This document shows positions 25,105 through 34,100 of a stretch of 64,000 bases of DNA, piece by piece. The DNA lies in assembly GCA_004557385.1 (NCBI GenBank), contig SFEA01000002.1, positions 52,749 through 116,748 on the forward strand, written 5' to 3'. Position 1 is the first letter of the stretch. Each line of letters starts with the position of its first letter. Source of the stretch: Bacteroidales bacterium. GTDB lineage: Bacteria > Bacteroidota > Bacteroidia > Bacteroidales > Muribaculaceae. The notes below the pieces were generated by a model. The model saw nothing but the letters and a program-made list of their open reading frames with translations, was not told the origin of the DNA and made no database searches. A program made the translations under genes and the position numbers.

Positions 25105-27564
25105 ATGAAGAAAACATTACTCCTGGCTATGGCTGCTTGCACCGCTCTTAGCATCGGTGCCCAAAACGGCAAGTACATAGCAAAAGTCTACGATTATTGC
25201 CCTGCTCCCGGGCAGCACATCAACCTTGTGCCCGAGTGGGACGAAGGCGACACTAAAGCAACAATGCTGCAAAAAGCGTCGGAGCAACTGGTTGGTCAAG
25301 GTGTCGACAGCGAAGGCATGGTGTCGCTTGGCGGATTTGGCGGATATGTGGTGTTCGGCTTCGACCATTCGGTGGTGAACGTGAGCGGCGAATGCGATTT
25401 CAAGGTGTATGGCAACGCCGCTAAAGATGCAATGTATCCCGACTACTACACCAGCGAAACCGGCATTGTGATGGTGAGCGTCGACGTCAACGGCAACGGA
25501 CTGCCCGACGACCCATGGTATGAACTTGCCGGCAGCGATTATTCGGCTAAAGGTACGGTGAAAAACCAAAAAATCACCTACTATAAGCCGGCAGCCGACC
25601 GTGCAGCCAATGCCGACCCCGACCCGGATTATTCCTATATCACCGACCGCACCTACATCAAGTGGATGATTGGCACCGACGAGGAGAATATAGGTTACAT
25701 AATGCGCAACTCCTTCAAGACACAAAGCTATTGGCCCAACTGGGTTGACGATGCCACCGTGCAGTTCACCGGCACGCTGCTGGCAAGCAACGTGGAGGAC
25801 AAGAGCGGCAACGGCACACACTATGTTGCCACTGCCCGCGGCTGGGGTTACGTCGACGACCTGCCTAACAACGAAGTTGAAGGCTTCGACATCGATTGGG
25901 CTGTTGATGCCAGCGGCAACAAGGTGAAACTCAGCAAGATTGATTTCGTGAAGGTTTACACCGCCGTGAATTTCTATGCCGGATGGGTGGGCGAAGTGTC
26001 AACCGAAGTGATTGGTGCCGAAGACCTTCATCCCGAAGCTAAAGTGGAAGGCATCGACTACACCGATGGCGTGTTTGTACTCAACGAGGGCTCAAAAGGC
26101 TTCATTAACTTCCGCGATGCCGACGGCACTATTCACTACCGTGTGATTGAGGCTGAAAACGACAACGCTGTTGAGCTGGGCGTAACCGGACAATATGCCA
26201 CTATCTGGGGCGACAAGGTATATGTATGCAGCAAGCAGAGTGGTAACGGCACCAAGACTTCGGGCAGACTGATGGTGTTCGATGCCAAGACGCTCAAGCT
26301 GCAGAAGAACCTTGCCACGCTTGCCAACGGCGGCGACCCACGCGCTGTGTTGCCAACCAAGAAATATGTGTATGTGAGCACCTCCGATGGTATTGTGGTA
26401 TACGACACCGAACTTACTGAAAGCAAAGCCACACTCTGCTCGGGCAACGAGGTGGGCTTGATGCTCGAAGTGGGCGGCAAGGTGTTTGCCGTGAACTATG
26501 GCGGCAACATCGTTGTCATCGACCCCGAAACACTCACCATTGAGCACACTATCGAGGGCACTTATTATGCTATGCTCATGGCAAACGACGGCAACATCTG
26601 GGCAAGCACCACCGGGACATCGATTGTGAAAATCAATCCTTACACCTATGCTGCCGAAAGCAAGGCGGTAGATTATGCCGTGCCAAACGCCGGGGGTGCT
26701 TGGACTGCCGACTCGTTCTTTGCCAGTGCAAAGGAAAACAAGATTTACTGGAAGGAAGATGCCGGATGGTGGGGCTCGCCTATGAAGGTTTATTGCTACG
26801 ATATCGACAGCGAAACCACCTCGACAGTAATCGACAACACCGGCGACAAATATGAGTTCTACGGCGCCGGAATGCGCATGAGTCCGCTCGACGGCAACAT
26901 TTATGCAGCAATGGAAGAAGCAGGTTGGAAGCCCGGTTGCGCAATGCGCGTATATAGCGCCGAGGGCGAAATGCTTTCTGACCAAGAGATGTACAAAAGC
27001 GTGGTGATTGGCGGCGAAGAGCTGAGCCTGACCTATCCTTTCCCCGCACTGGTGTTCTTCCCCGATAAATATGCGCCCGAAATCCATGCCGACAAGATTG
27101 CCGCAAGTGTGGTGTCGACAACATCGGTTGAATATGCACTCACCGACATCGTGACCGATGCCGACAACGTTGATGCACTCATTCAGGTGTCAGCCACCAC
27201 CACCGGCTCAATCAGCGCCAAGGTTGAAGGCGGCAAGCTCATCGTCACCGGCGGCGACGAAGGACAGGGCACACTCACCATCACAGCCAACTCCAACGGC
27301 AAGGAGGCGAGCGAAACCATCAACTTCACCACCACAGGCATCGATGGCGTGGCAGCAGCCCAAACACAAGTGATGGCTCACGACGGCGTGCTGCTGGTAG
27401 CCACCTCGCAACCGGCAGTGGTCGACGTCTACAGCGTTGATTCGCGCCTGGTGATGAGCCGCCGCGTTGAAGCTGGCAACACAGCCATCGCCACTTCGCA
27501 CCTTGCCGCCGGCGTGTATGTGGTGCGTGTGGGTGCATACACAGCAAAAGTGGTTGTTGAATGA
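25105..27564 (+). CDS. Multidomain surface protein of the cobalamin operon
   Basis: 819 residues with a type I signal peptide (SIGA-QNG). Residues about 20-310 form a cell-surface domain (PAPGQHINLVPEWDEGD, GGYVVFGFDHSVVN, DVNGNGLPDDPWYELAGSDY) often seen next to btuB/btuG. About 325-650 is a second propeller of the YncE/DUF5074 type (YVSTSDGIVVYDT, GGNIVVIDPETL). An Ig/cadherin-like module follows (about 660-745). The C-terminal 75 residues resemble a Por-secretion (T9SS) sorting domain (VDVYSVDSRLVMSRRV, LAAGVYVVRVG). Cobalamin capture or presentation is likely from context; it may be the functional equivalent of BtuH. It is the last gene of the operon, 29 bases after btuG. Confidence 0.75.
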   Translation: MKKTLLLAMAACTALSIGAQNGKYIAKVYDYCPAPGQHINLVPEWDEGDTKATMLQKASEQLVGQGVDSEGMVSLGGFGGYVVFGFDHSVVNVSGECDFKVYGNAAKDAMYPDYYTSETGIVMVSVDVNGNGLPDDPWYELAGSDYSAKGTVKNQKITYYKPAADRAANADPDPDYSYITDRTYIKWMIGTDEENIGYIMRNSFKTQSYWPNWVDDATVQFTGTLLASNVEDKSGNGTHYVATARGWGYVDDLPNNEVEGFDIDWAVDASGNKVKLSKIDFVKVYTAVNFYAGWVGEVSTEVIGAEDLHPEAKVEGIDYTDGVFVLNEGSKGFINFRDADGTIHYRVIEAENDNAVELGVTGQYATIWGDKVYVCSKQSGNGTKTSGRLMVFDAKTLKLQKNLATLANGGDPRAVLPTKKYVYVSTSDGIVVYDTELTESKATLCSGNEVGLMLEVGGKVFAVNYGGNIVVIDPETLTIEHTIEGTYYAMLMANDGNIWASTTGTSIVKINPYTYAAESKAVDYAVPNAGGAWTADSFFASAKENKIYWKEDAGWWGSPMKVYCYDIDSETTSTVIDNTGDKYEFYGAGMRMSPLDGNIYAAMEEAGWKPGCAMRVYSAEGEMLSDQEMYKSVVIGGEELSLTYPFPALVFFPDKYAPEIHADKIAASVVSTTSVEYALTDIVTDADNVDALIQVSATTTGSISAKVEGGKLIVTGGDEGQGTLTITANSNGKEASETINFTTTGIDGVAAAQTQVMAHDGVLLVATSQPAVVDVYSVDSRLVMSRRVEAGNTAIATSHLAAGVYVVRVGAYTAKVVVE

Positions 27565-27600
27565 CACCGTCCTCATAACAAATAGTAACTAAGTAGCAAG

Positions 27601-27656
27601 TTGCAGCATCCCTCAAGGTTTATGCCATAACCTTAGTGGGGTGCTGCAAATGTTTT
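27601..27656 (+). terminator. Terminator of the btu operon
   Basis: TTGCAGCATCCC pairs with GGGGTGCTGCAA (ending 27649), and the inner AAGGTT pairs with AACCTT. ATGTTTTATT follows. It is 36 bases after the stop codon. Confidence 0.75.
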
Positions 27657-27778
27657 ATTCTATGGGGAGTTGACATTTTGTAAAATAATTATTGCAATTC
27701 TGCGATAGGTTGGACAAAATTTTTAATTAAAAAAGGTTATTATTGAGCTGTTTAGTAGCAAAAGAGCAGAATATTTGC

Positions 27779-27786
27779 TAACTTTG
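27779..27786 (+). promoter_or_regulatory. -7 box of pnp
   Basis: TAACTTTG, followed by GC, 39 bases before the ATG at 27825. A clear -33 TTG was not found at the usual spacing. Confidence 0.5.
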
Positions 27787-27824
27787 CACGAATTTTCAAA
27801 TAAAGCTGAATTATAAATTAAATT

Positions 27825-30137
27825 ATGTTGACACCTATCAAAAAAACCATCGACATGGGTGATGGACGAGTTATCACCCTTGAAACAGGAAAACTTGCAA
27901 AGCAAGCCGATGGAGCGGTTGAACTGCGCTTGAACAACACAATGCTTCTGGCGACAGTTGTATCGGCAAAAGAAGCCGGTGAAGGAGTGGACTTTATGCC
28001 ACTTACAGTTGAATACAAAGAAAAATTTTCGGCAGCAGGCCGATTCCCGGGCGGCTTCACCAAGCGTGAAGGACGTGCTTCGGACTACGAAATTCTCACA
28101 TCGCGTCTGGTTGACCGTGTGCTGCGTCCGTTGTTCCCCGATAACTATCACGCCGAGACATTCGTGAACGTGATTATGTTCTCGAGCGACGGCGAAGACA
28201 TGCCCGATGCACTTGCCGGTTTGGCTGCTTCGGCTGCATTGGCAGTATCGGACATTCCATTTAATGGTCCTATCGGTGAAGTGCGTGTGGCACGCATCGA
28301 TGGCAAATTCGTTATTAACCCAACCTTCAGTGAACTTGAAAAGGCTGACATGGATTTGATGGTAGGTGCTACGTATGACAATATCATGATGGTTGAGGGC
28401 GAAATGGACGAAGTTGGCGAAAGCGACTTGCTGGAAGCATTGAAGGCTGCTCACGAAGCAATCAAGATTCAATGCAAGGCTCAGATGGAGTTTGCCGAAG
28501 AAGTGGGTTCGACCGTCAAGCGCGAATATTGCCACGAGGTGAACGACGAAGAACTGCGTGCAAAGGTGAAGGAAGTGTGCTACGACAAGGCATACGCCAT
28601 CGCCAAGGCCGGTTGCGCCGACAAGCACTGGCGTGCCGACAGCTTCGAGGCTATCTGCAACGAGTTCATTGAATCGATTCCTGAAGAGGAACGCGAAGAA
28701 AAGACTCCGCTCATCAAGCGCTACTATCACGATGTAGAAAAAGAGGCTATGCGCCGTTGCGTGCTCGACGAAAGTGTTCGTCTCGACGGCCGCAAGACCA
28801 CCGAAATACGTCCAATCTGGTGCGAAACCGACTATGTTCCGGGTCCTCACGGCTCGGCAGTGTTCACCCGCGGTGAAACACAAGCGCTTGCCACTGTAAC
28901 TCTTGGCACCAAGCTCGACGAAAAGATGATTGACGATGTGCTCAATCACAGCACCGAGCGTTTCTTGCTCCACTACAACTTCCCGCCATTCTCAACAGGC
29001 GAAGCAAAGCCACAACGTGGCGTAGGCCGTCGCGAAATCGGTCACGGTCACTTGGCATGGCGTGCCCTCAAGGGTATGTTGCCCGAAGAGTTCCCTTACA
29101 CCTGCCGCATCGTTAGCGACATTCTGGAGTCGAACGGTTCGTCGTCGATGGCTACTGTTTGCGCCGGCACACTTTCGCTGCTCGACGCCGGTGTGAAGAT
29201 GAAGAAGCCTGTTGCAGGTATTGCTATGGGTCTTATTTCCGACGGCACTAAGCACGCCATTTTGTCGGATATCCTTGGCGACGAAGACCACCTCGGCGAT
29301 ATGGACTTCAAGGTGACCGGTACGAAGGACGGCATCACTGCCACTCAAATGGACATCAAGTGCGACGGTTTGTCGTATGAAATTCTTGCTGAAGCACTCG
29401 AACAAGCCAAGCAAGGCCGCCTGCACATCCTCAACATCATCAACGAGACAATTCCTGCTCCACGCGAAGACTATAAGCCTCACGTTCCACGCATCGTTTC
29501 GATGACTGTCGACAAAGAATTCATCGGCGCAATCATCGGTAAGGGCGGCGAAACCATCCAAGGCATTCAAGAGCAAACCGGCGCCATCGTCACCATCGAT
29601 GAGGTTGACGGTGTAGGTCAAATTGAAATTGCTGCTTCAAACAAGGAGTCGATTGACGCTGCTGTGGCTCGCATCAAGGCTATCGTGGCTGTTCCTGAAG
29701 AAGGCAAGGTTTACACCGGTAAGGTTCAAAGCATCCTCGAATTCGGCGCATTTGTTGAATTCATGCCTGGTAAGGACGGTTTGCTTCACATCTCCGAGAT
29801 TTCGTGGAATCGCCTCGAAAACATGGAAGTTAGCGGCTTGAAGGAAGGCGACGAAGTAACTGTTAAGCTGATTGAAATCGACAAGAAGACCGGCAAGTTC
29901 CGTCTGTCGATGAAGGCGCTTCAAGAGAAGCCCGAAGGCTTTGAAGAACGTCCACGCCGCGAAGGTGGCAACGGTGGTCCACGTCGCGATGGTCGCGGTC
30001 CACGCCGCGAAGGCGGCAACGGCGGTCCACGTCGCGATGGTCGCGGTCCACGTCGCGAAGGCGGCAACAATGGTCCACGTCGCAACAACGGTAACAACGG
30101 TGGCGAAGCCAACAACGGCGGTGAGCAAATGATTTGA
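27825..30137 (+). CDS. pnp: Polyribonucleotide nucleotidyltransferase (PNPase)
   Basis: 770 residues with two RNase PH domains (first about 5-140; second about 320-550, starting SVRLDGRKTTEIRPI and including GHGHLAWRALKGM). A KH domain follows (about 560-620; FIGAIIGKGGETIQGIQEQT), then an S1 domain (about 630-695; GKVYTGKVQSILEFGAFVEF). It degrades RNA phosphorolytically 3' to 5'. Beyond S1 there is an unusual tail of about 65 residues built of GPRREGGNGGPRRDGR repeats, rich in Arg-Gly and Asn, probably an additional disordered RNA-binding segment. The gene is transcribed alone and ends at a strong terminator. Confidence 0.98.
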   Translation: MLTPIKKTIDMGDGRVITLETGKLAKQADGAVELRLNNTMLLATVVSAKEAGEGVDFMPLTVEYKEKFSAAGRFPGGFTKREGRASDYEILTSRLVDRVLRPLFPDNYHAETFVNVIMFSSDGEDMPDALAGLAASAALAVSDIPFNGPIGEVRVARIDGKFVINPTFSELEKADMDLMVGATYDNIMMVEGEMDEVGESDLLEALKAAHEAIKIQCKAQMEFAEEVGSTVKREYCHEVNDEELRAKVKEVCYDKAYAIAKAGCADKHWRADSFEAICNEFIESIPEEEREEKTPLIKRYYHDVEKEAMRRCVLDESVRLDGRKTTEIRPIWCETDYVPGPHGSAVFTRGETQALATVTLGTKLDEKMIDDVLNHSTERFLLHYNFPPFSTGEAKPQRGVGRREIGHGHLAWRALKGMLPEEFPYTCRIVSDILESNGSSSMATVCAGTLSLLDAGVKMKKPVAGIAMGLISDGTKHAILSDILGDEDHLGDMDFKVTGTKDGITATQMDIKCDGLSYEILAEALEQAKQGRLHILNIINETIPAPREDYKPHVPRIVSMTVDKEFIGAIIGKGGETIQGIQEQTGAIVTIDEVDGVGQIEIAASNKESIDAAVARIKAIVAVPEEGKVYTGKVQSILEFGAFVEFMPGKDGLLHISEISWNRLENMEVSGLKEGDEVTVKLIEIDKKTGKFRLSMKALQEKPEGFEERPRREGGNGGPRRDGRGPRREGGNGGPRRDGRGPRREGGNNGPRRNNGNNGGEANNGGEQMI
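29952..30095 (+). repeat. Three 48-bp tandem repeats in the 3' end of pnp
   Basis: Units start at 29952, 30000 and 30048 (each begins CCACGYCGCGAAGG) and encode 16-residue blocks of the form GPRREGGNGGPRRDGR. The third is diverged towards Asn-rich codons. An in-frame 48-bp unit allows expansion or contraction without frameshift. Confidence 0.85.
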
Positions 30138-30206
30138 ACCACATTCAGCCACCTACATGCGTAGCGGGGTTAATCCCTGCTTCGATGGCGGCAGAATAGA
30201 TAACTG

Positions 30207-30245
30207 AAAAAAGAGCTTTGAGATTCGTTCTCAAAGCTCTTTTTA
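30207..30245 (+). terminator. Strong intrinsic terminator after pnp
   Basis: AAAAAGAGCTTTGAGA and TCTCAAAGCTCTTTTT form a perfect stem with loop TTCGT; the A/T tracts make it work in both directions. The remainder of 30246-30423 shows no gene. Confidence 0.9.
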
Positions 30246-30423
30246 GCATTGTATATTGTACGATAAATCTTATTTGGGATGTGTGAGAATCACATAAGTG
30301 CCTCGCCGGTCGGCTTGGCTTCTCCCCTTTCATGCGAATATTCCCCGATGTGGTTTTCGGCAAATAGAGATTAAACCTCCGGCAGGGTGGGGTGTCATAA
30401 TAGTGTAATTAGTATGAGAAAAG

Positions 30424-30855
30424 ATGAACAGCTATGTTAAGCAATTCCTGAAAGGACCGTGGCTGCGGCGTGCAGCTTACTACATGAGCAGCCCCAAGCG
30501 CATGAGCAAACTGGTGACTCTTGTGCGTGAATATGCCGGGCAGAAAGGCTTGGCAAAGGTGCGCGACGAGTTGCAGCTGCTTTCGTCGATGGCGCGCGAT
30601 GTTGCCACGGGGCGTTATCGCGAATATAAGGTGGGCAGCATTCTGCTTGCCGTGGCGGCGCTGGTCTACGTGGTGTCGCCGCTCGATGTGGTGCCCGATT
30701 TCCTTGTCGGGTTGGGCTTGCTCGACGATGCCGCGATAGTGGCGTGGGCGTTTGCGCGGCTCAGCAGCGAGGTGGAGCGTTATCGCAAAAAACTAAATCC
30801 CGGTAACAACACCTCCAGCACCTCCGACGCCCTGACTGCCGACAGCGACCAATGA
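30424..30855 (+). CDS. YkvA/DUF1232 family membrane protein
   Basis: 143 residues. The conserved DUF1232 core is at about 60-100: a hydrophobic helix (ILLAVAALVYVVSPLDVVPD), then FLVGLGLLDDAAIVAWAFA. The SPLDVVPDFL motif is the hallmark of this widespread family, whose biochemical role is not established. The N-terminal 50 residues are basic and the C-terminal tail is Ser/Thr-rich. It stands alone between pnp and the large secreted protein. Confidence 0.85.
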   Translation: MNSYVKQFLKGPWLRRAAYYMSSPKRMSKLVTLVREYAGQKGLAKVRDELQLLSSMARDVATGRYREYKVGSILLAVAALVYVVSPLDVVPDFLVGLGLLDDAAIVAWAFARLSSEVERYRKKLNPGNNTSSTSDALTADSDQ

Positions 30856-30923
30856 CGCCCATATAGAGCGTCCGGAGAATTGTCGTAATCGTAAAAATTT
30901 TTTGTTGTTTTTTGTTATACAGT

Positions 30924-31140
30924 GTTGTTTTTATAAAAACAACGCCGTTGTTTTTTGTGGTAGATTTGCACAATTCTTAGATTTTTTGTTGTTTTTCGTG
31001 ATTTTTGATTTGCCGATTTTTATATTTTTTGCCGATGTCTTTTTGCAACCATTTGATTGTTAGCTAAATACAAAATACAACACTTATATACAACACGAAT
31101 CTCAATTTAGGTGTGTAAATTAGCGCACGAAACCTAAATT
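30924..31140 (+). promoter_or_regulatory. Promoter and structured leader of the large secreted protein
   Basis: GTTGTTTTTATAAAAACAAC (30924-30943) is a perfect 20-bp palindrome. TAGATTTG (30961-30968) is a -7 box 18 bases later, so the palindrome overlaps the expected upstream promoter region and could be an operator, or the end of the preceding transcript. The leader is about 175 bases, T-rich, and contains AATTTAGGT (31104-31112) pairing with ACCTAAATT (31132-31140) just before the ATG at 31150, which could mask the ribosome entry site. Confidence 0.5.
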
Positions 31141-31149
31141 TTTGGATTT

Positions 31150-34100
31150 ATGAAAAGTAGATTTACTAACTTCGGGCTGTCGCTTTTTGTGGCAGCAATG
31201 GCAGGGATAGGACTCGTTTTGCCTAACTCTGCAAGTGCCCAAACTGCCAATACGGTTTACAAAATAACCTTTGGCGGTCGAGGCGAAAGTAAGACTGTTG
31301 ACAAGGTCCTGGTGGAAAACCTCAGCAATGGCAACAGTGTGGAACTGCGCGGGCAGGATATCCTGCTGCTATCACCAAACGCCACTGCCATCAACAGTGT
31401 GGAAGCTGACGGTGAAGGCGACGTAGACACAAAAGGGGGAGTAATTACGGCAATCCTTCCGCAGACTGGTAATGTGAAAATCGATGTTTATTCGCTCGAC
31501 GGCCGCTTGGCTTGGCAGACTAACATCGATGCTACATCAAACCAAATCAGTGTGTCGTTGCCGCCACTTGCCAAGGGCATGTATGTGGTGCGTACAATGG
31601 CACCCAGCTTCAGCAAGAGTGTGAAATGGCTCAGCTACGGCAATTATGATTATTCGATGCCTGACTTCAGCTCAGAGACTGTTGTGGAAGATTATGCATC
31701 GCAAGAGGCAGAGCCGATTGAATCGTTGCTTGACGTAACCGACGAGCAAAAAAGTGTAGAACTGAAATACACCAAGGGCGATGTGCTGCGTCTTACCGGC
31801 ACATCGGGCGACATGACCACCATCATCACCAGCTCGCCACGCGGCAGCCACCCGCTTTACTTCGATTTTTTCAAATGTCAAGATGCCGACGGGCACAACT
31901 ATGCTATTGTGCGCGCGGGCGATATGCTTTGGATGGCTGAAGACCTGCGCAAGGTGAATTCGCTTGACATCACCAGCGCCGACGACTTGTCGGCCGACGA
32001 ACTCAATGCTGCCATTGGCACTGCCGGTGCAGAATTAGTGGCAAGCAGTGGCGATAATACCTATTATAGCAAGGCAGCAGCCATTAAGGCTCTTCCCGAA
32101 GGTTGGAAGCTGCCTACTCAAGGAGAAATTGATTATGTAATCAACAAGCTCAACGGCGGCAACTACGACATTGCAGGCGAATACTTCAAGGGCGACAATA
32201 AGGAAGGTGTAGACAGCACCTCTATCTGCTTAAATCTGAACGGCCGCTACAACGGCGCTGTATGCGACAACGGTAATGCCTACTTGATGACGCGCAGCAC
32301 TAAGGGCGGTGTGACATTGGCTATGCAAGTGAGCGATGGCAGCGACAATGTTAGCGTGGATGTTTGCCCAAGCTATCTGATTCCTGTGCGCGGCGTGCGT
32401 GCTGCCCCATCGGCTTACACCGAGATGATGGAAGATTTGCACTATGTTACTTCGAGTGCTTCAAGTTCCGAAAATCCGGCTTCAAGTGCCAGAAAGCTTG
32501 CTGCTGTTGAACCCCGAAGTGGCGAAAGAGGTCCGTTGGGCAACACCTACATCATGCACACCGTGCCACAATCTATCGCTTACGACTTCACCGGAGGCCA
32601 GTTCGGAGTTTCAGACGCAGAAGCTCGTAGCGGTGTCCTTACTAAAGACAGCGAAGGAAATTGGACAATTGGCGAACGTCGCGATGCCGACTTCTTGAGC
32701 GATTGTAAACCTAATTTTCTCGATGATAATAGTAATAAGAGTAAGCTTCGCAAGATGGCTGTAATGAACAACGGCAACGGCACGCAGTATATAATTGAAA
32801 TGCAATGGGACAGGCCATTCCGTGTTGTTACTGAACAAGTTGGCAACGAGGACTCCAGTGGAAAAGTAAATTTCTCATATCAACGTACCGATACGCCGGA
32901 CGTATTCGGTAGTAGCTGTGTGTCACTCACCATTGCCGGTGACGCTCAGGATGGACACAATGTGCTACACGAAAAGCGAGATGAGATTCAATATGGCTTC
33001 TCTCTTTCCAGACCTTATGATTTTACAGCTCTTCCACAGAGTATTCTTCCTTATTTCCGGTATCATAATGACAACAGAGCGACTGAGACACGCATTGACT
33101 ATGTGCAGCGTTGCTTCCAATTGCTCACTGCCGATTTCAACGACGACGGTGTTGACGAAATCATTGTCGCTGTTGATGGTCAGGTAGATATTTACGATGG
33201 TGCTGTGATACTTAATGACATTAAGAAGAATCTGGAGAATAGTGAATGCTGGGAATATCACAACTATAAGAAGCCGAGTTTGTATTACAAGAACTTCAAA
33301 TTACAGGATGATGGCGTAACAGAATTCGACTGCTCAGCCTATTACTTGAAGAAACCGATGGTGCGCTTTGCCATAGGCGATGTGAATGCTGATGGCATCT
33401 CCGACCTCGTAGTGCTACGCGTAGGCACAGGAGGTGAAGAAGGTAAGTCTAAGGCTGAACTTATGGTCTATAGTGCGGGTGATGTAACGGCAGAGCCTAT
33501 AGCTTATAGTTGTGTCTATGAGAACTTTACGAATGCAGTTTTCAACGACATCAAGATAGGCAATGTATCAGGAAGCAAATATAACGACATCATTATGCTT
33601 TTCCGCAACTACTCCGGTACAGCACTTGCTAAAACAGGTTATATGTGGCATGCTATGTACGACCCGAGCAACACCGAAACCCATCTTAAGATTGACTCAG
33701 ACAATGTTGGCGAAAATGGAAGTTTCGCAGGTTACGACGGTCACATAGGCAATACCAATATCACATTGGCGAATTTCCGTGGTCCGGGCTACCCATGCGA
33801 TATAGTATGTGGTGCCGACTTGTGGCGCTGGAACAGTGAAACTGAGAAGATTGAATTCTGCGACTTCCAAGTGTTGCCATTCACCTGCAACGACATCTGG
33901 AGTATTTTTGCCGACAATATCATTGCGGCTGACGTAGATGGAGAAGGGTATGACAAACTCTATTACTTCCGCAACTGGAACACTTATGAGAATGGCAACC
34001 GACTGATGTTCCAAGGTCTTTCTGAGACTTCGTTTAACAGCACTACTGATATAAGTGCATCAACACTGACGCACTATCACGACTTCAACTCCGACCTAAT

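Noticed and set aside
29952..30095. Direct repeats as a CRISPR-like array
   Set aside because: They are in-frame tandem coding repeats without spacers, inside pnp.
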